DNA of 26,176 nt from NCBI GenBank assembly GCA_041547565.1, contig JBFEUI010000033.1, positions 1 through 26,176 on the forward strand, written 5' to 3'. The translations under genes were made by a program, and so were the position numbers. Each line of letters begins with the position of its first letter. Position 1 is the stretch's first letter. Below, piece after piece: positions 14,104 to 21,460 of the stretch. The notes beneath the pieces are model-generated. The model searched no databases, had not been told where the DNA came from, and worked only from the letters and a program-made list of their open reading frames with translations. The stretch comes from JBFEUI01 sp041547565. Its GTDB lineage: Bacteria > Pseudomonadota > Gammaproteobacteria > Thiohalomonadales > Thiohalomonadaceae.

Positions 14104-14970
14104 TCAAACCAGATCCTGAAAACCGTATATCCCGCACTTTTTTCCTGCCAGTCGTGCGGCTGTGACCAGCGCCTGCTCCATCGTTTCGCCCATCAACCGT
14201 GCGTGAATCATCCCTGCATTGAAGGTATCGCCGGCGCCGAGCGTATCAACGATGCGGGCAGGCACAAAGGCAGGCGTGGAATACAACTTGCCGTCACGGT
14301 CGAGTGCGAAGGCCCCCTGCTTTCCCCAGCTGCAGACCATCTCCGCGACGCCGCTGCTAGTGCGTAGCTGTTGTAACAGGGATGCGGCATCGCGATAACC
14401 GTGCGCCTCGGCATAGGTCCTGGAGAAAAGCAGCAGGCTGGCGTGGTTGAACAGCTTCTCGATACCGGGGCGTGGCTTTTCAATCTCTATCGAGACAGGC
14501 AGGGCGGGCTGTGCCTGCCGCAGGGTATGCAGCATCACCTGCACCTGTTCGATGTTACGCCCTTCAAAGTGAACCCAGTCGAAATGCCCCGGGTCAATTT
14601 TGTTGAACGCCTGCTGGCTGTACTCGGGCAGGTCGCGGAAGTGGACAATGGTCCGTGAGCCGGTGTCCTGGCTGAGGCTGACGTAGGAGGTGGGCACCTT
14701 GCCCGTTGCCACGGTGTCGACCGCATCGGTAGCGATGCGGTAACCGTGCAGGTCATCGAGGATGAAACGGGCGTCGGGCTCATCGGCCAGCGTACCGGCC
14801 CAGCTGCAGTGATGGCCCAGCTGGCTCAGCACCACCAGCGTGTTGGTGGCATTGCCGCCGCGTGCACGCTGCTGCGACAGGGCGCGCACCTCCCGGTCCT
14901 CCGCCGGATAGGTGGTGACAACATTGATGATGTCCAGTGTGGCGTTGCCCACGGCCAGTATGCGTGCCAT
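14104..14970 (-). CDS. PfkB-family sugar kinase, ketohexokinase-like
   Basis: The 288-aa ribokinase-fold kinase should phosphorylate a sugar or nucleoside with ATP. The C-terminal PfkB signature VDTLGAGDTFNAG (241-253) carries the catalytic Asp (D248). The N-terminal signature includes RGGNATNT (37-44). The sequence is unusually close to animal ketohexokinase as I recall it: TYPAEDREVRALSQQ, SRTIVHF, WVHFEGRN (132-139), IEIEKPRPG, VCSWGKQGAFAL and AGKKCGIYGF (275-284). Fructose is therefore the best guess for substrate, but PfkB specificity cannot be settled by reading. The start at 14970 is chosen over a longer frame because MARILAVGNATLDII is the conserved beginning. One base separates it from the queG stop codon (TAAC then ATG), so the two genes are almost certainly co-transcribed. 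Confidence 0.88.
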   Translation of the reverse strand: MARILAVGNATLDIINVVTTYPAEDREVRALSQQRARGGNATNTLVVLSQLGHHCSWAGTLADEPDARFILDDLHGYRIATDAVDTVATGKVPTSYVSLSQDTGSRTIVHFRDLPEYSQQAFNKIDPGHFDWVHFEGRNIEQVQVMLHTLRQAQPALPVSIEIEKPRPGIEKLFNHASLLLFSRTYAEAHGYRDAASLLQQLRTSSGVAEMVCSWGKQGAFALDRDGKLYSTPAFVPARIVDTLGAGDTFNAGMIHARLMGETMEQALVTAARLAGKKCGIYGFQDLV

Positions 14971-14971
14971 G

Positions 14972-16042
14972 TTACGGCCTGCCCCGTTTTTTATCGAGTT
15001 GATCCAACGCCCACAGCACGTGTTCCCGTACTGCGGGGGAGGGGTGTGTACGCCGCTGCTCCAGTGCCGCCAGGGCCGTATCGCTTGCAGGGCCGTTGCC
15101 CAGCGCCGTGGCAATATTGCGTAGCCAGCGCTCGTGCCCGATACGGCGGATGGGGGAACCCTCCATTTGCTTCAGAAACTCTCCCTCACTCCAACTGAAC
15201 AGTTCGGTCAGTACGGGGGCATCCAATTGATGCCGTGGCACAAACGCCGCCTCTTTCGTAAGCGATGCAAAACGGTTCCAGGGGCAGACCAGTTGGCAGT
15301 CATCGCAGCCGTAGATGCGGTTGCCCAACTGGGGGCGTAGCTCAAGCGGGATGGCACCGGGGTGCTCGATGGTCAGGTAGGAGATGCAGCGGCGTGCATC
15401 GACGAGGTAGGGCTCGACAATTGCGCGGGTGGGGCAGATGTCGATACAGGCGCTGCAGCGTCCGCAATGATTTTTTACCGCGGTATCCGTGGGGAGGGGC
15501 AGGTCGGTGTAGATCTCACCGAGGAAAAACCAGGATCCTGCATCACGGGATATGATGTTGCTGTGCTTGCCGGCCCAGCCCAGCCCGGCATTGGCAGCCA
15601 GCGGCTTTTCCAACACCGGTGCGCTGTCGACAAACACGCGATAGCCGAAGTCACCGGTGACTTCGGCTATCTGTTTGGCCAGTTGCTGCAGGCGCTTGCG
15701 CATCAACTTGTGATAGTCACGTCCCAGCGCGTAACGGGATATGTAGCCCAGTTCCTCTGCCCGCAGCACCTCCCACGGATCGGTGGCCTCCGGCAGGTAG
15801 TCCATGCGCACGCTGATGACGCTAATGGTGCCGGGAACCAGTTCGGCGGGACGGCTGCGTTTGGTGCCGTGGCGGGCCATGAAGTCCATCTCGCCGTGAT
15901 ACCCCTTGTCGAGCCAGCTATGCAATCCCCTTTCGGCCTCATCCAGTTGCGTGGAGGTGATCGCGGCCTGCTGAAAACCGAGGGATTGTGCCCAGTCTTT
16001 TATCTGTTCGGCAAGCTGCTGCATGTTCTGTCTTTGCACCAT
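14972..16042 (-). CDS. queG: Epoxyqueuosine reductase QueG
   Basis: QueG reduces epoxyqueuosine to queuosine in tRNA anticodons, using cobalamin and two [4Fe-4S] clusters. Visible are YISRYALGRDYHK (100-112), FVDSAPVLEK (137-146, with D139 at the active site), cluster motif HCGRCSACIDICP (C193, C196, C199, C203) and the second set C219, C246, C249, C253 in GCDDCQLVCPWN. A HEAT-like C-terminal region follows (about 295-350). Length from the first ATG is 356 aa; an in-frame ATG at 16024 would give 350. Neither has a clear ribosome binding site. The gene diverges from nnr with only 19 bases between the chosen starts, as in E. coli, and is followed one base later by the sugar kinase. A perfect 32-bp palindrome lies inside it. 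Confidence 0.96.
   Translation of the reverse strand: MVQRQNMQQLAEQIKDWAQSLGFQQAAITSTQLDEAERGLHSWLDKGYHGEMDFMARHGTKRSRPAELVPGTISVISVRMDYLPEATDPWEVLRAEELGYISRYALGRDYHKLMRKRLQQLAKQIAEVTGDFGYRVFVDSAPVLEKPLAANAGLGWAGKHSNIISRDAGSWFFLGEIYTDLPLPTDTAVKNHCGRCSACIDICPTRAIVEPYLVDARRCISYLTIEHPGAIPLELRPQLGNRIYGCDDCQLVCPWNRFASLTKEAAFVPRHQLDAPVLTELFSWSEGEFLKQMEGSPIRRIGHERWLRNIATALGNGPASDTALAALEQRRTHPSPAVREHVLWALDQLDKKRGRP
15640..15671. repeat. Perfect 32-bp palindrome inside queG
   Basis: The half-site GATAGCCGAAGTCACC (15640-15655) is followed without a gap by its exact reverse complement (15656-15671). It encodes IAEVTGDFGY in QueG, and the opposite strand would encode nearly the same peptide. It can extrude as a cruciform, or fold in RNA with about 14 pairs and a 4-base loop. 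Confidence 0.95.
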
Positions 16043-16048
16043 AGTGGT

Positions 16049-16055
16049 TATGATA
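16049..16055. promoter_or_regulatory. Possible shared -10 region for divergent queG and nnr
   Basis: TATGATA reads as TATGAT (16049-16054) on the plus strand and TATCAT (16055-16050) on the minus strand, each five of six to TATAAT. Each lies about seven bases from the chosen ATG of its gene (16062 and 16042). Neither gene has a ribosome binding site, so leaderless transcripts are possible. No good -35 is visible on either strand. Confidence 0.3.
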
Positions 16056-16061
16056 CGCCTT

Positions 16062-17540
16062 ATGGAGAGATTACCCCACGACCTCTACCGTGCCGACCAG
16101 GTGCGTGAGATGGATCGGGTTGCCATCGAGGAGCATGGTATTCCCGGCAGTACACTGATGAGCCGTGCCGGTGAGGCGGCCTTCAAGGCCATGCGTGGCC
16201 ACTGGCCGAGGGCGCGGCGCATCGCCGTATTTTGCGGCAGCGGCAACAACGGCGGTGACGGCTATATCGTTGCGCGTCTGGCCCATGAGGCCGGGCTGTC
16301 GGTGACCCTTTATCACCTGGGTGAGCGTGAACGGCTCGGCGGTGATGCCCTGAGCGCCAGTGAGCAGGCCACACATGCCGGGCTTGAGGCCCTACCCTAT
16401 AACGGCGAGCCGCTGGACGGGCAGGACCTGATCGTCGATGCGCTGCTTGGTACCGGCTTGTCCGGCGAGGTGGCCGGAGCGTGGCGCGGGGCCATTGAGT
16501 CGATCAATGCGTCGGGTCTGCCGGTCATTGCGCTGGATATTCCGTCAGGCCTGAACGCCGATACCGGGGCCGTGCTTGGCGCGGCGGTGAAAGCCCGAAT
16601 GACCGTCACCTTTATTGCTCTCAAGGCGGGGCTGTTTACCGCCAGCGGCCCCGGGTACTGTGGCGAATTGCGTTTTGCCGACCTGGGTGTGGACCCGGCG
16701 GTCTATGTGGGGCACACCCCTGCGTGCCGCAGGATCGATGCGGGCCTCATCCGGCAGGCACTGCCTGCCAGGCCGTCGCACAGTCACAAGGGTGATTTCG
16801 GTCATGTGCTGGTGGTTGGTGGCAATCGCGGTTTTGCCGGTGCGGCTAAGCTTGCCGCCGAGGCGGCCGTGCGTACCGGGGCGGGACTGGTCTCGATTGC
16901 CACCCATCCCGAACACGCCGGCCTGCTGAGTGTTACCCGACCCGAGTTGATGAGCCATGCGATAGCATCTGCCGAACAGCTGACACCACTCATCCGGCGT
17001 GCCTCTGTCATTGCCATCGGTCCCGGCCTGGGCCAGGACGGCTGGGCACGGGCACTGCTGGCCAGGGTGCTGGAGAGTCAGCTGCCTCTGGTGCTTGATG
17101 CCGATGCACTGAATCTGTTGGCGGCTGACCCGATGCGCCATGACAACTGGGTGCTGACGCCTCATCCGGGCGAGGCTGCACGATTGCTGGGCAGTTCGAG
17201 CAGCGAGGTGCAGCGGGAACGCTTTCTTGCCGCCGCCTCGATTGAGGCGAGCTACGGCGGTACGGTAGTGCTGAAGGGAGCGGGTTCCATTGTGCAAACC
17301 GAGGGGACCATCCCCGAGGTGTGTCATGGCGGTAATCCCGGTATGGCCAGTGGCGGCATGGGTGACCTGCTGACGGGGATCATTGCCGGACTGGTTGCCC
17401 AGGGGCTGGATCTGCAAGCGGCGGCAAGAGTTGGGGTCGTGCTTCATGCGCGGGCCGGGGATGTTGCGGCACAAGAGGGGGAACGGGGGATGTTGGCCGC
17501 CGATCTGCTCCCTGTATTGCGGACACTGGTAAACCCGTGA
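16062..17540 (+). CDS. nnr: Bifunctional NAD(P)HX epimerase/dehydratase
   Basis: This fused enzyme repairs hydrated NAD(P)H: the N-terminal YjeF_N epimerase interconverts R and S forms, and the C-terminal ADP/ATP-dependent dehydratase restores NAD(P)H. The 492-aa product has CGSGNNGGDGYI (58-69), VDALLGTGLSG (125-135) and ALDIPSGLNADTG (157-169) in the epimerase half. The dehydratase half has GDFGHVLVVGG (244-254), VLTPHPGEAARL (364-375), VLKGAG (403-408) and NPGMASGGMGDLLTG (425-439). Length is normal for the fusion. ATG at 16062 or 16050 is possible; no ribosome binding site decides. It overlaps tsaE by four bases (GTGA), as expected for the conserved nnr-tsaE-amidase-mutL order. Confidence 0.95.
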   Translation: MERLPHDLYRADQVREMDRVAIEEHGIPGSTLMSRAGEAAFKAMRGHWPRARRIAVFCGSGNNGGDGYIVARLAHEAGLSVTLYHLGERERLGGDALSASEQATHAGLEALPYNGEPLDGQDLIVDALLGTGLSGEVAGAWRGAIESINASGLPVIALDIPSGLNADTGAVLGAAVKARMTVTFIALKAGLFTASGPGYCGELRFADLGVDPAVYVGHTPACRRIDAGLIRQALPARPSHSHKGDFGHVLVVGGNRGFAGAAKLAAEAAVRTGAGLVSIATHPEHAGLLSVTRPELMSHAIASAEQLTPLIRRASVIAIGPGLGQDGWARALLARVLESQLPLVLDADALNLLAADPMRHDNWVLTPHPGEAARLLGSSSSEVQRERFLAAASIEASYGGTVVLKGAGSIVQTEGTIPEVCHGGNPGMASGGMGDLLTGIIAGLVAQGLDLQAAARVGVVLHARAGDVAAQEGERGMLAADLLPVLRTLVNP

Positions 17541-18022
17541 GCATCGATTCCACCCGGCTGGAACTGCTGCTCGAGGATAGCGCTGCGACCGAGGCACTGG
17601 GCGCGCGCCTTGCCGGGTGTGTGGCTGGTGGTTGCCTGATACATCTGCATGGTGAACTGGGGGCGGGCAAGACTACCCTGGTACGGGGCTTTTTACGTGG
17701 TCGGGGCTATTCCGGTGCGGTCAAAAGCCCGACCTATACACTGGTCGAGAGCTACCCCTTTGAATGCGACACCGTCTACCATTTTGACCTCTACCGTCTG
17801 GGTGACCCGGAAGAGCTGGAGTATATGGGCATACGGGACTACCTCGATCAGAGTGCGGTGTGCCTGGTGGAGTGGCCGCAGCGGGGGGAAGGGGTGCTGC
17901 CGCAGGCCGACCTGGAGGTGTATCTTGAATATCGACGGGCGGGGCGGGCACTGCGGGTACAGGCCAATACCCCTGCCGGAGAAGCGCTCGTCGAATGCCT
18001 GCAGGAGCATCCTGTCTCGTAA
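17537..18022 (+). CDS. tsaE: tRNA threonylcarbamoyladenosine biosynthesis ATPase TsaE
   Basis: TsaE is the ATPase that works with TsaB and TsaD to place N6-threonylcarbamoyl on A37 of ANN-decoding tRNAs. The 161-aa product has Walker A HGELGAGKTTLVRG (38-51), the switch-like SPTYTLVESY (64-73), HFDLYRL (82-88) and VEWPQRG (111-117). Length is normal. It starts at a GTG inside the nnr stop region. The following 193 bases before the amidase gene hold inverted repeats and an AT-rich promoter-like stretch, so a second promoter probably drives the downstream genes. Confidence 0.95.
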   Translation: MSIDSTRLELLLEDSAATEALGARLAGCVAGGCLIHLHGELGAGKTTLVRGFLRGRGYSGAVKSPTYTLVESYPFECDTVYHFDLYRLGDPEELEYMGIRDYLDQSAVCLVEWPQRGEGVLPQADLEVYLEYRRAGRALRVQANTPAGEALVECLQEHPVS

Positions 18023-18118
18023 CCCGTTTCTGCATTATTGGATGCAAAATCCATTGAAAACAGCAAGATATCGCCCCAGCAGGGTAAAATTCCCCGTATC
18101 CCGGTGTTGATTTTTTCT

Positions 18119-18144
18119 TTATTTCGTTCTAAGTTACGAAATAA
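18119..18144. promoter_or_regulatory. 9-bp inverted repeat upstream of the amidase gene
   Basis: TTATTTCGT (18119-18127) and ACGAAATAA (18136-18144) are exact reverse complements with an 8-base spacer. The symmetry and spacing suit a dimeric regulator. It lies about 75-95 bases upstream of the amidase ATG. Confidence 0.45.
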
Positions 18145-18147
18145 TTC

Positions 18148-18176
18148 TAGATCTTGGTGCAGGATCTAACTATAAA
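18148..18176 (+). promoter_or_regulatory. Second inverted repeat and -10-like element upstream of the amidase gene
   Basis: TAGATC (18148-18153) and GATCTA (18163-18168) form a 6-bp inverted repeat with a 9-base spacer, directly before TATAAA (18171-18176). If TATAAA is the -10, the repeat covers the region between -35 and -10, where a repressor would block initiation. No good -35 is visible. Confidence 0.35.
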
Positions 18177-18215
18177 TTACTAATAATAAAGGGTAATTAA
18201 AGGGGATATACCGGT

Positions 18216-19544
18216 ATGAGAGAGCCTGTACTGACCCTGGCAAGAGTCATCGCTACGGTATCTCTATTGTTGTGTGCCAATTTCTCCTGGGCGCAGGGCA
18301 GCATTCAGGGCGTGCGCATGTGGCCCGCCCCGGACAATACCCGCCTGGTGTTTGACGTCAATAAACCAGTCAACCACAGGCTGTTTACCCTCTCCAATCC
18401 CGAACGCATCGTCATCGATATCGACGATGCACGTCTGGCAAAGCCGCTTGGCGGTCTCGACTACGGCAAAAGCATTCTCACCGGTATCCGTACCGCGGTG
18501 AAGGACAAGAACAACCTCCGTGTGGTGCTTGACCTCAAGGGGAAGACACGGCCGAAAAGCTTTGTCCTGAGGCCCAACAAGGAGTACGGGCACCGGCTGG
18601 TGATCGATCTGCACCACAGCGCAGGGAAGGCGGCTGCAGCACCTGTGCGCAGCGCCAGTAAACCCGCCTCATCGGTCAGGGATGTGGTAGTGGCTATCGA
18701 TGCCGGACACGGTGGCGATGATCCGGGTGCCAGCGGACCGCGCCGCACCAAGGAGAAGGATGTGGTGCTGGCCATTGCAAGAAAGTTGCACCAGCGCATG
18801 CAAAAGGAACGGGGCCTGCGCCCGGTGCTGATTCGTGACGGTGATTACTTTATCGGCCTGCGCAAGCGTACCGAGAAGGCACGCCGGCACAAGGCTGACC
18901 TGTTTATTTCGATTCACGCCGATGCCTTTCGTGACGCGCGTGCCAAGGGGGCCTCGGTCTACGCCCTGTCGCCGGGCGGTGCCTCCAGTGAAGCGGCCCG
19001 ACTGCTGGCTGAGAAGGAGAACGCGGCCGACCTGATCGGTGGTGTGAGTCTGGATGACAAGGATGATTTGCTTGCCTCCGTATTGCTTGACCTCTCACAG
19101 ACGGCAACGATTGAAGCGAGCCTTGATGTGGCCGGGCACGTACTGAAGCGGTTGAAGGGCGTCGGAAAGTTGCACAAGCGCAGGGTGGAACAGGCCGGTT
19201 TCCGGGTGCTCAAGTCACCCGATATCCCGTCGATTCTGGTCGAGACAGCCTTTATCTCCAACCCGACGGAAGAGCGTAATCTGCGCAGCTCACATCACCA
19301 GTACAAGGTGGCTGATGCCATGCTGGGCGGAATCCGCAGCTATTTCTACCAAAACCCACCGCCGGGCAGCCTGCTCGCCAAACTGCGCGCCGGTGAGCGC
19401 AAGCATGTGGTAAGCCGCGGCGATACCCTCACCGAGATAGCCCAGCACTACCATGTCAGCCTCGATACACTGAAGTCGATGAACGGCATCAATGGCAGCC
19501 GCTTGCGGATCGGGGATATTCTGCATATACCCAGTGAATCGTGA
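18216..19544 (+). CDS. amiB: N-acetylmuramoyl-L-alanine amidase, AmiB/AmiC type
   Basis: This periplasmic zinc amidase cleaves the bond between MurNAc and L-Ala to split septal peptidoglycan. The 442-aa precursor has a Sec-type signal peptide (hydrophobic core about 8-24, likely cut after SWA at 26). An AMIN peptidoglycan/septum-targeting domain follows (about 30-132). The Amidase_3 domain (about 156-375) has DAGHGGDDPGA (162-172), ISIHADAF (231-238) and the catalytic glutamate in LVETAFIS (E343). Residues about 278-325 form the extra regulatory helix region that EnvC/NlpD-type activators displace. A single LysM repeat ends the protein (about 396-440, HVVSRGDTLTEIAQHY). I use amiB because the locus matches E. 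coli amiB-mutL; LysM-carrying versions occur in pseudomonads. AAAGGGGA at 18199-18206 supports the ATG. Confidence 0.94.
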   Translation: MREPVLTLARVIATVSLLLCANFSWAQGSIQGVRMWPAPDNTRLVFDVNKPVNHRLFTLSNPERIVIDIDDARLAKPLGGLDYGKSILTGIRTAVKDKNNLRVVLDLKGKTRPKSFVLRPNKEYGHRLVIDLHHSAGKAAAAPVRSASKPASSVRDVVVAIDAGHGGDDPGASGPRRTKEKDVVLAIARKLHQRMQKERGLRPVLIRDGDYFIGLRKRTEKARRHKADLFISIHADAFRDARAKGASVYALSPGGASSEAARLLAEKENAADLIGGVSLDDKDDLLASVLLDLSQTATIEASLDVAGHVLKRLKGVGKLHKRRVEQAGFRVLKSPDIPSILVETAFISNPTEERNLRSSHHQYKVADAMLGGIRSYFYQNPPPGSLLAKLRAGERKHVVSRGDTLTEIAQHYHVSLDTLKSMNGINGSRLRIGDILHIPSES

Positions 19545-19606
19545 CTCTTGTGATGTGTGAGGAATGAAGCGAGATTGACAATGAACCTTTGCGGGTAACA
19601 ATCGTA

Positions 19607-19635
19607 TTCACCCCTTCACCCTTCACCCTTCACCC
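19607..19635. repeat. Heptamer tandem repeat TTCACCC upstream of mutL
   Basis: One 8-base unit (TTCACCCC, 19607-19614) is followed by three exact TTCACCC units (19615-19635). A diverged TTTACCC follows at 19638-19644. It fills part of the 129-base gap between the amidase gene and mutL, which holds nothing else I recognise. Confidence 0.85.
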
Positions 19636-19673
19636 TATTTACCCTGAACCGTGGAGCCTTTAATCTAGCGGCC

Positions 19674-21410
19674 ATGGAAAATGCTGTGCGCCGCCGTCCC
19701 ATTCAGCCCCTCTCACCGCACCTGGCCAACCAGATTGCCGCTGGCGAGGTGATCGAGCGACCGGCCTCGGTGGTAAAGGAGTTGCTGGAGAACAGCATCG
19801 ACGCCGGGGCGGCAACGATAGAGGTAGACGTGGAGCAGGGTGGCAGCGCACTGATACGGGTGCGCGATGACGGTTTCGGCATTCCCCGGGAGGAACTGGA
19901 ACTTGCCCTGGCACCGCACGCGACCAGCAAGGTCTATGATGCGGAGGAGTTGGCACACATTGACAGTCTTGGTTTTCGTGGCGAGGCGCTTGCAAGCATT
20001 GCCTCGGTATCACGCCTGAACCTCGTCAGCCGTGCCGATGGGCAGGAGCGGGCATGGCGTATCGGCTATGACAGGGACGGGCAGTGTACGCCCGCCGCGC
20101 ATCCTACTGGCACTACAGTTGAAGTACGGGAGCTGTTTTTCAACACACCGGCACGGCGCAAATTCCTGCGTACCGAGCGCACCGAATTCCTGCATATCGA
20201 GGAGGTGGTCAAACGCCTCGCATTGAGCCATTTCGGCATTGGTTTTTCCCTGCGACACAACGGCCGGCAGGCATTCGCGGTTCGGCCTGCAGCCGACACT
20301 GGCGAAAGGGCGCGGCGGATCGCAACACTGCTGGGGCGGCCCTTCCAGGCCAGTAGCCTGGCTGTTGAGTTTGCCGCTGCGAACATGCAACTGCATGGCT
20401 GGCTGGCACCGCCCGAGCAGAGCCGCAGTCAGGCGGATATTCAGTATTTTTATCTTAATGGACGCATGATCCGCGACCGTCTGGTCACCCACGCCCTGCG
20501 CGCGGCATTGGGTGAGCGCATCGAAACGGGGCGTTATCCGGCCTATCTGCTCTATCTGGAGATGGATCCCGGCGCCGTGGACGTCAATGTGCATCCGACC
20601 AAGCATGAAGTGCGTTTCAGGGAATCGAGAATGGTGCATGACTTTCTCTACCGGGCCGTCAGCCAGTCGCTCGAACAGGCCAGCGAGGCGGCGGTGACAC
20701 CCGTTGTGGGAACGGCCGGCTACGGGGGCCTCCAGACACAGCCTCCCTTGCCACAACAGGTTGCCGAACAGCGTTCCGGCTACCAGAAACTCTATAGTTT
20801 TACACCGCAGGTTGACGACAGCGTCAAAAGCGGTGCAGAGGAGCAGCTCGGACAGGCGCTGGCCATGGTTTATGGTCGCTATATCCTGGCGCGCAGCAGT
20901 GATGGTCTTGTCCTGATTGACGCCAACCGGGCCCAGTGCCGGGTGGTCTTTCAGCGTCTGCGCCAGGTGCTGGACGAGGGAGCGTTGCGCGGGCGACCCC
21001 TGCTAATTCCAGCTACCCTGACAGTGACCGGACAACAGTGTGAGACGGTAGCACACTACGAATCGGCACTTGGCAGGCTCGGATTCCAGATTGACGTTCT
21101 GGGTGAGGAGACTGTTGTCGTGCGCCAGGTGCCAACGGTGCTGGAGTCGGCGGATATTGCGGCGCTGAGTCTGGCAGTGATCGACCGCCTGCATAGGAGC
21201 AAGGGGCAAATCGATGAGGTGCTGTTGTTGTGCATGGCCGAACAGGCGCCGGTTCCCAGTGCCACGGGGATGGGGACCAAATCACTGGACGATCTGCTGC
21301 GCCGCGTAGAGGCGACGGAAGGCGCTCCATTCCCTGCACAACTGAAGCAGGTGTGGCGGCACATTGATGAGCAAATACTCGAGCAGTTGCTTCGTGACAT
21401 CCAGAGATGA
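19674..21410 (+). CDS. mutL: DNA mismatch repair protein MutL
   Basis: MutL couples mismatch recognition by MutS to strand incision. The 578-aa product has the GHKL ATPase N-terminus: KELLENSIDAGA (35-46, with E36 and N40), RDDGFGI (64-70), HATSK (82-86) and GFRGEALASI (100-109). The transducer region includes NVHPTKHEVRF (305-315), followed by a variable linker (about 335-385) and the dimerisation domain. RPLLIP (441-446) is close to the clamp-binding QxLLxP form but lacks its Gln. The endonuclease motif DQHA-x2-E-x4-E is degenerate: D416 remains, but both glutamate positions are C422 and Q427. No good ribosome binding site precedes the ATG at 19674; GGAG lies too far upstream. Confidence 0.96.
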   Translation: MENAVRRRPIQPLSPHLANQIAAGEVIERPASVVKELLENSIDAGAATIEVDVEQGGSALIRVRDDGFGIPREELELALAPHATSKVYDAEELAHIDSLGFRGEALASIASVSRLNLVSRADGQERAWRIGYDRDGQCTPAAHPTGTTVEVRELFFNTPARRKFLRTERTEFLHIEEVVKRLALSHFGIGFSLRHNGRQAFAVRPAADTGERARRIATLLGRPFQASSLAVEFAAANMQLHGWLAPPEQSRSQADIQYFYLNGRMIRDRLVTHALRAALGERIETGRYPAYLLYLEMDPGAVDVNVHPTKHEVRFRESRMVHDFLYRAVSQSLEQASEAAVTPVVGTAGYGGLQTQPPLPQQVAEQRSGYQKLYSFTPQVDDSVKSGAEEQLGQALAMVYGRYILARSSDGLVLIDANRAQCRVVFQRLRQVLDEGALRGRPLLIPATLTVTGQQCETVAHYESALGRLGFQIDVLGEETVVVRQVPTVLESADIAALSLAVIDRLHRSKGQIDEVLLLCMAEQAPVPSATGMGTKSLDDLLRRVEATEGAPFPAQLKQVWRHIDEQILEQLLRDIQR

Positions 21411-21418
21411 TGCATTTT

Positions 21419-21427
21419 TGTTAGACT
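21419..21427 (+). promoter_or_regulatory. Possible extended -10 promoter of miaA
   Basis: TGTTAGACT fits TGnTAnAnT without a clear -35, nine bases after the mutL stop. Transcription would start near 21434. miaA-hfq promoters are known at the equivalent E. coli position, but this match is weak. Confidence 0.25.
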
Positions 21428-21460
21428 GGAGGCCGTTTATTTAGCCGGCTGGCACAGAAG

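Noticed and set aside
16545..17597. 350-aa ORF on the minus strand opposite nnr/tsaE
   Set aside because: It overlaps well-supported genes completely and is rich in Arg, Pro, Gln and His, typical of shadow frames.
19607..19644. CRISPR-like array
   Set aside because: Units are only seven bases long, with no spacers and no cas genes.
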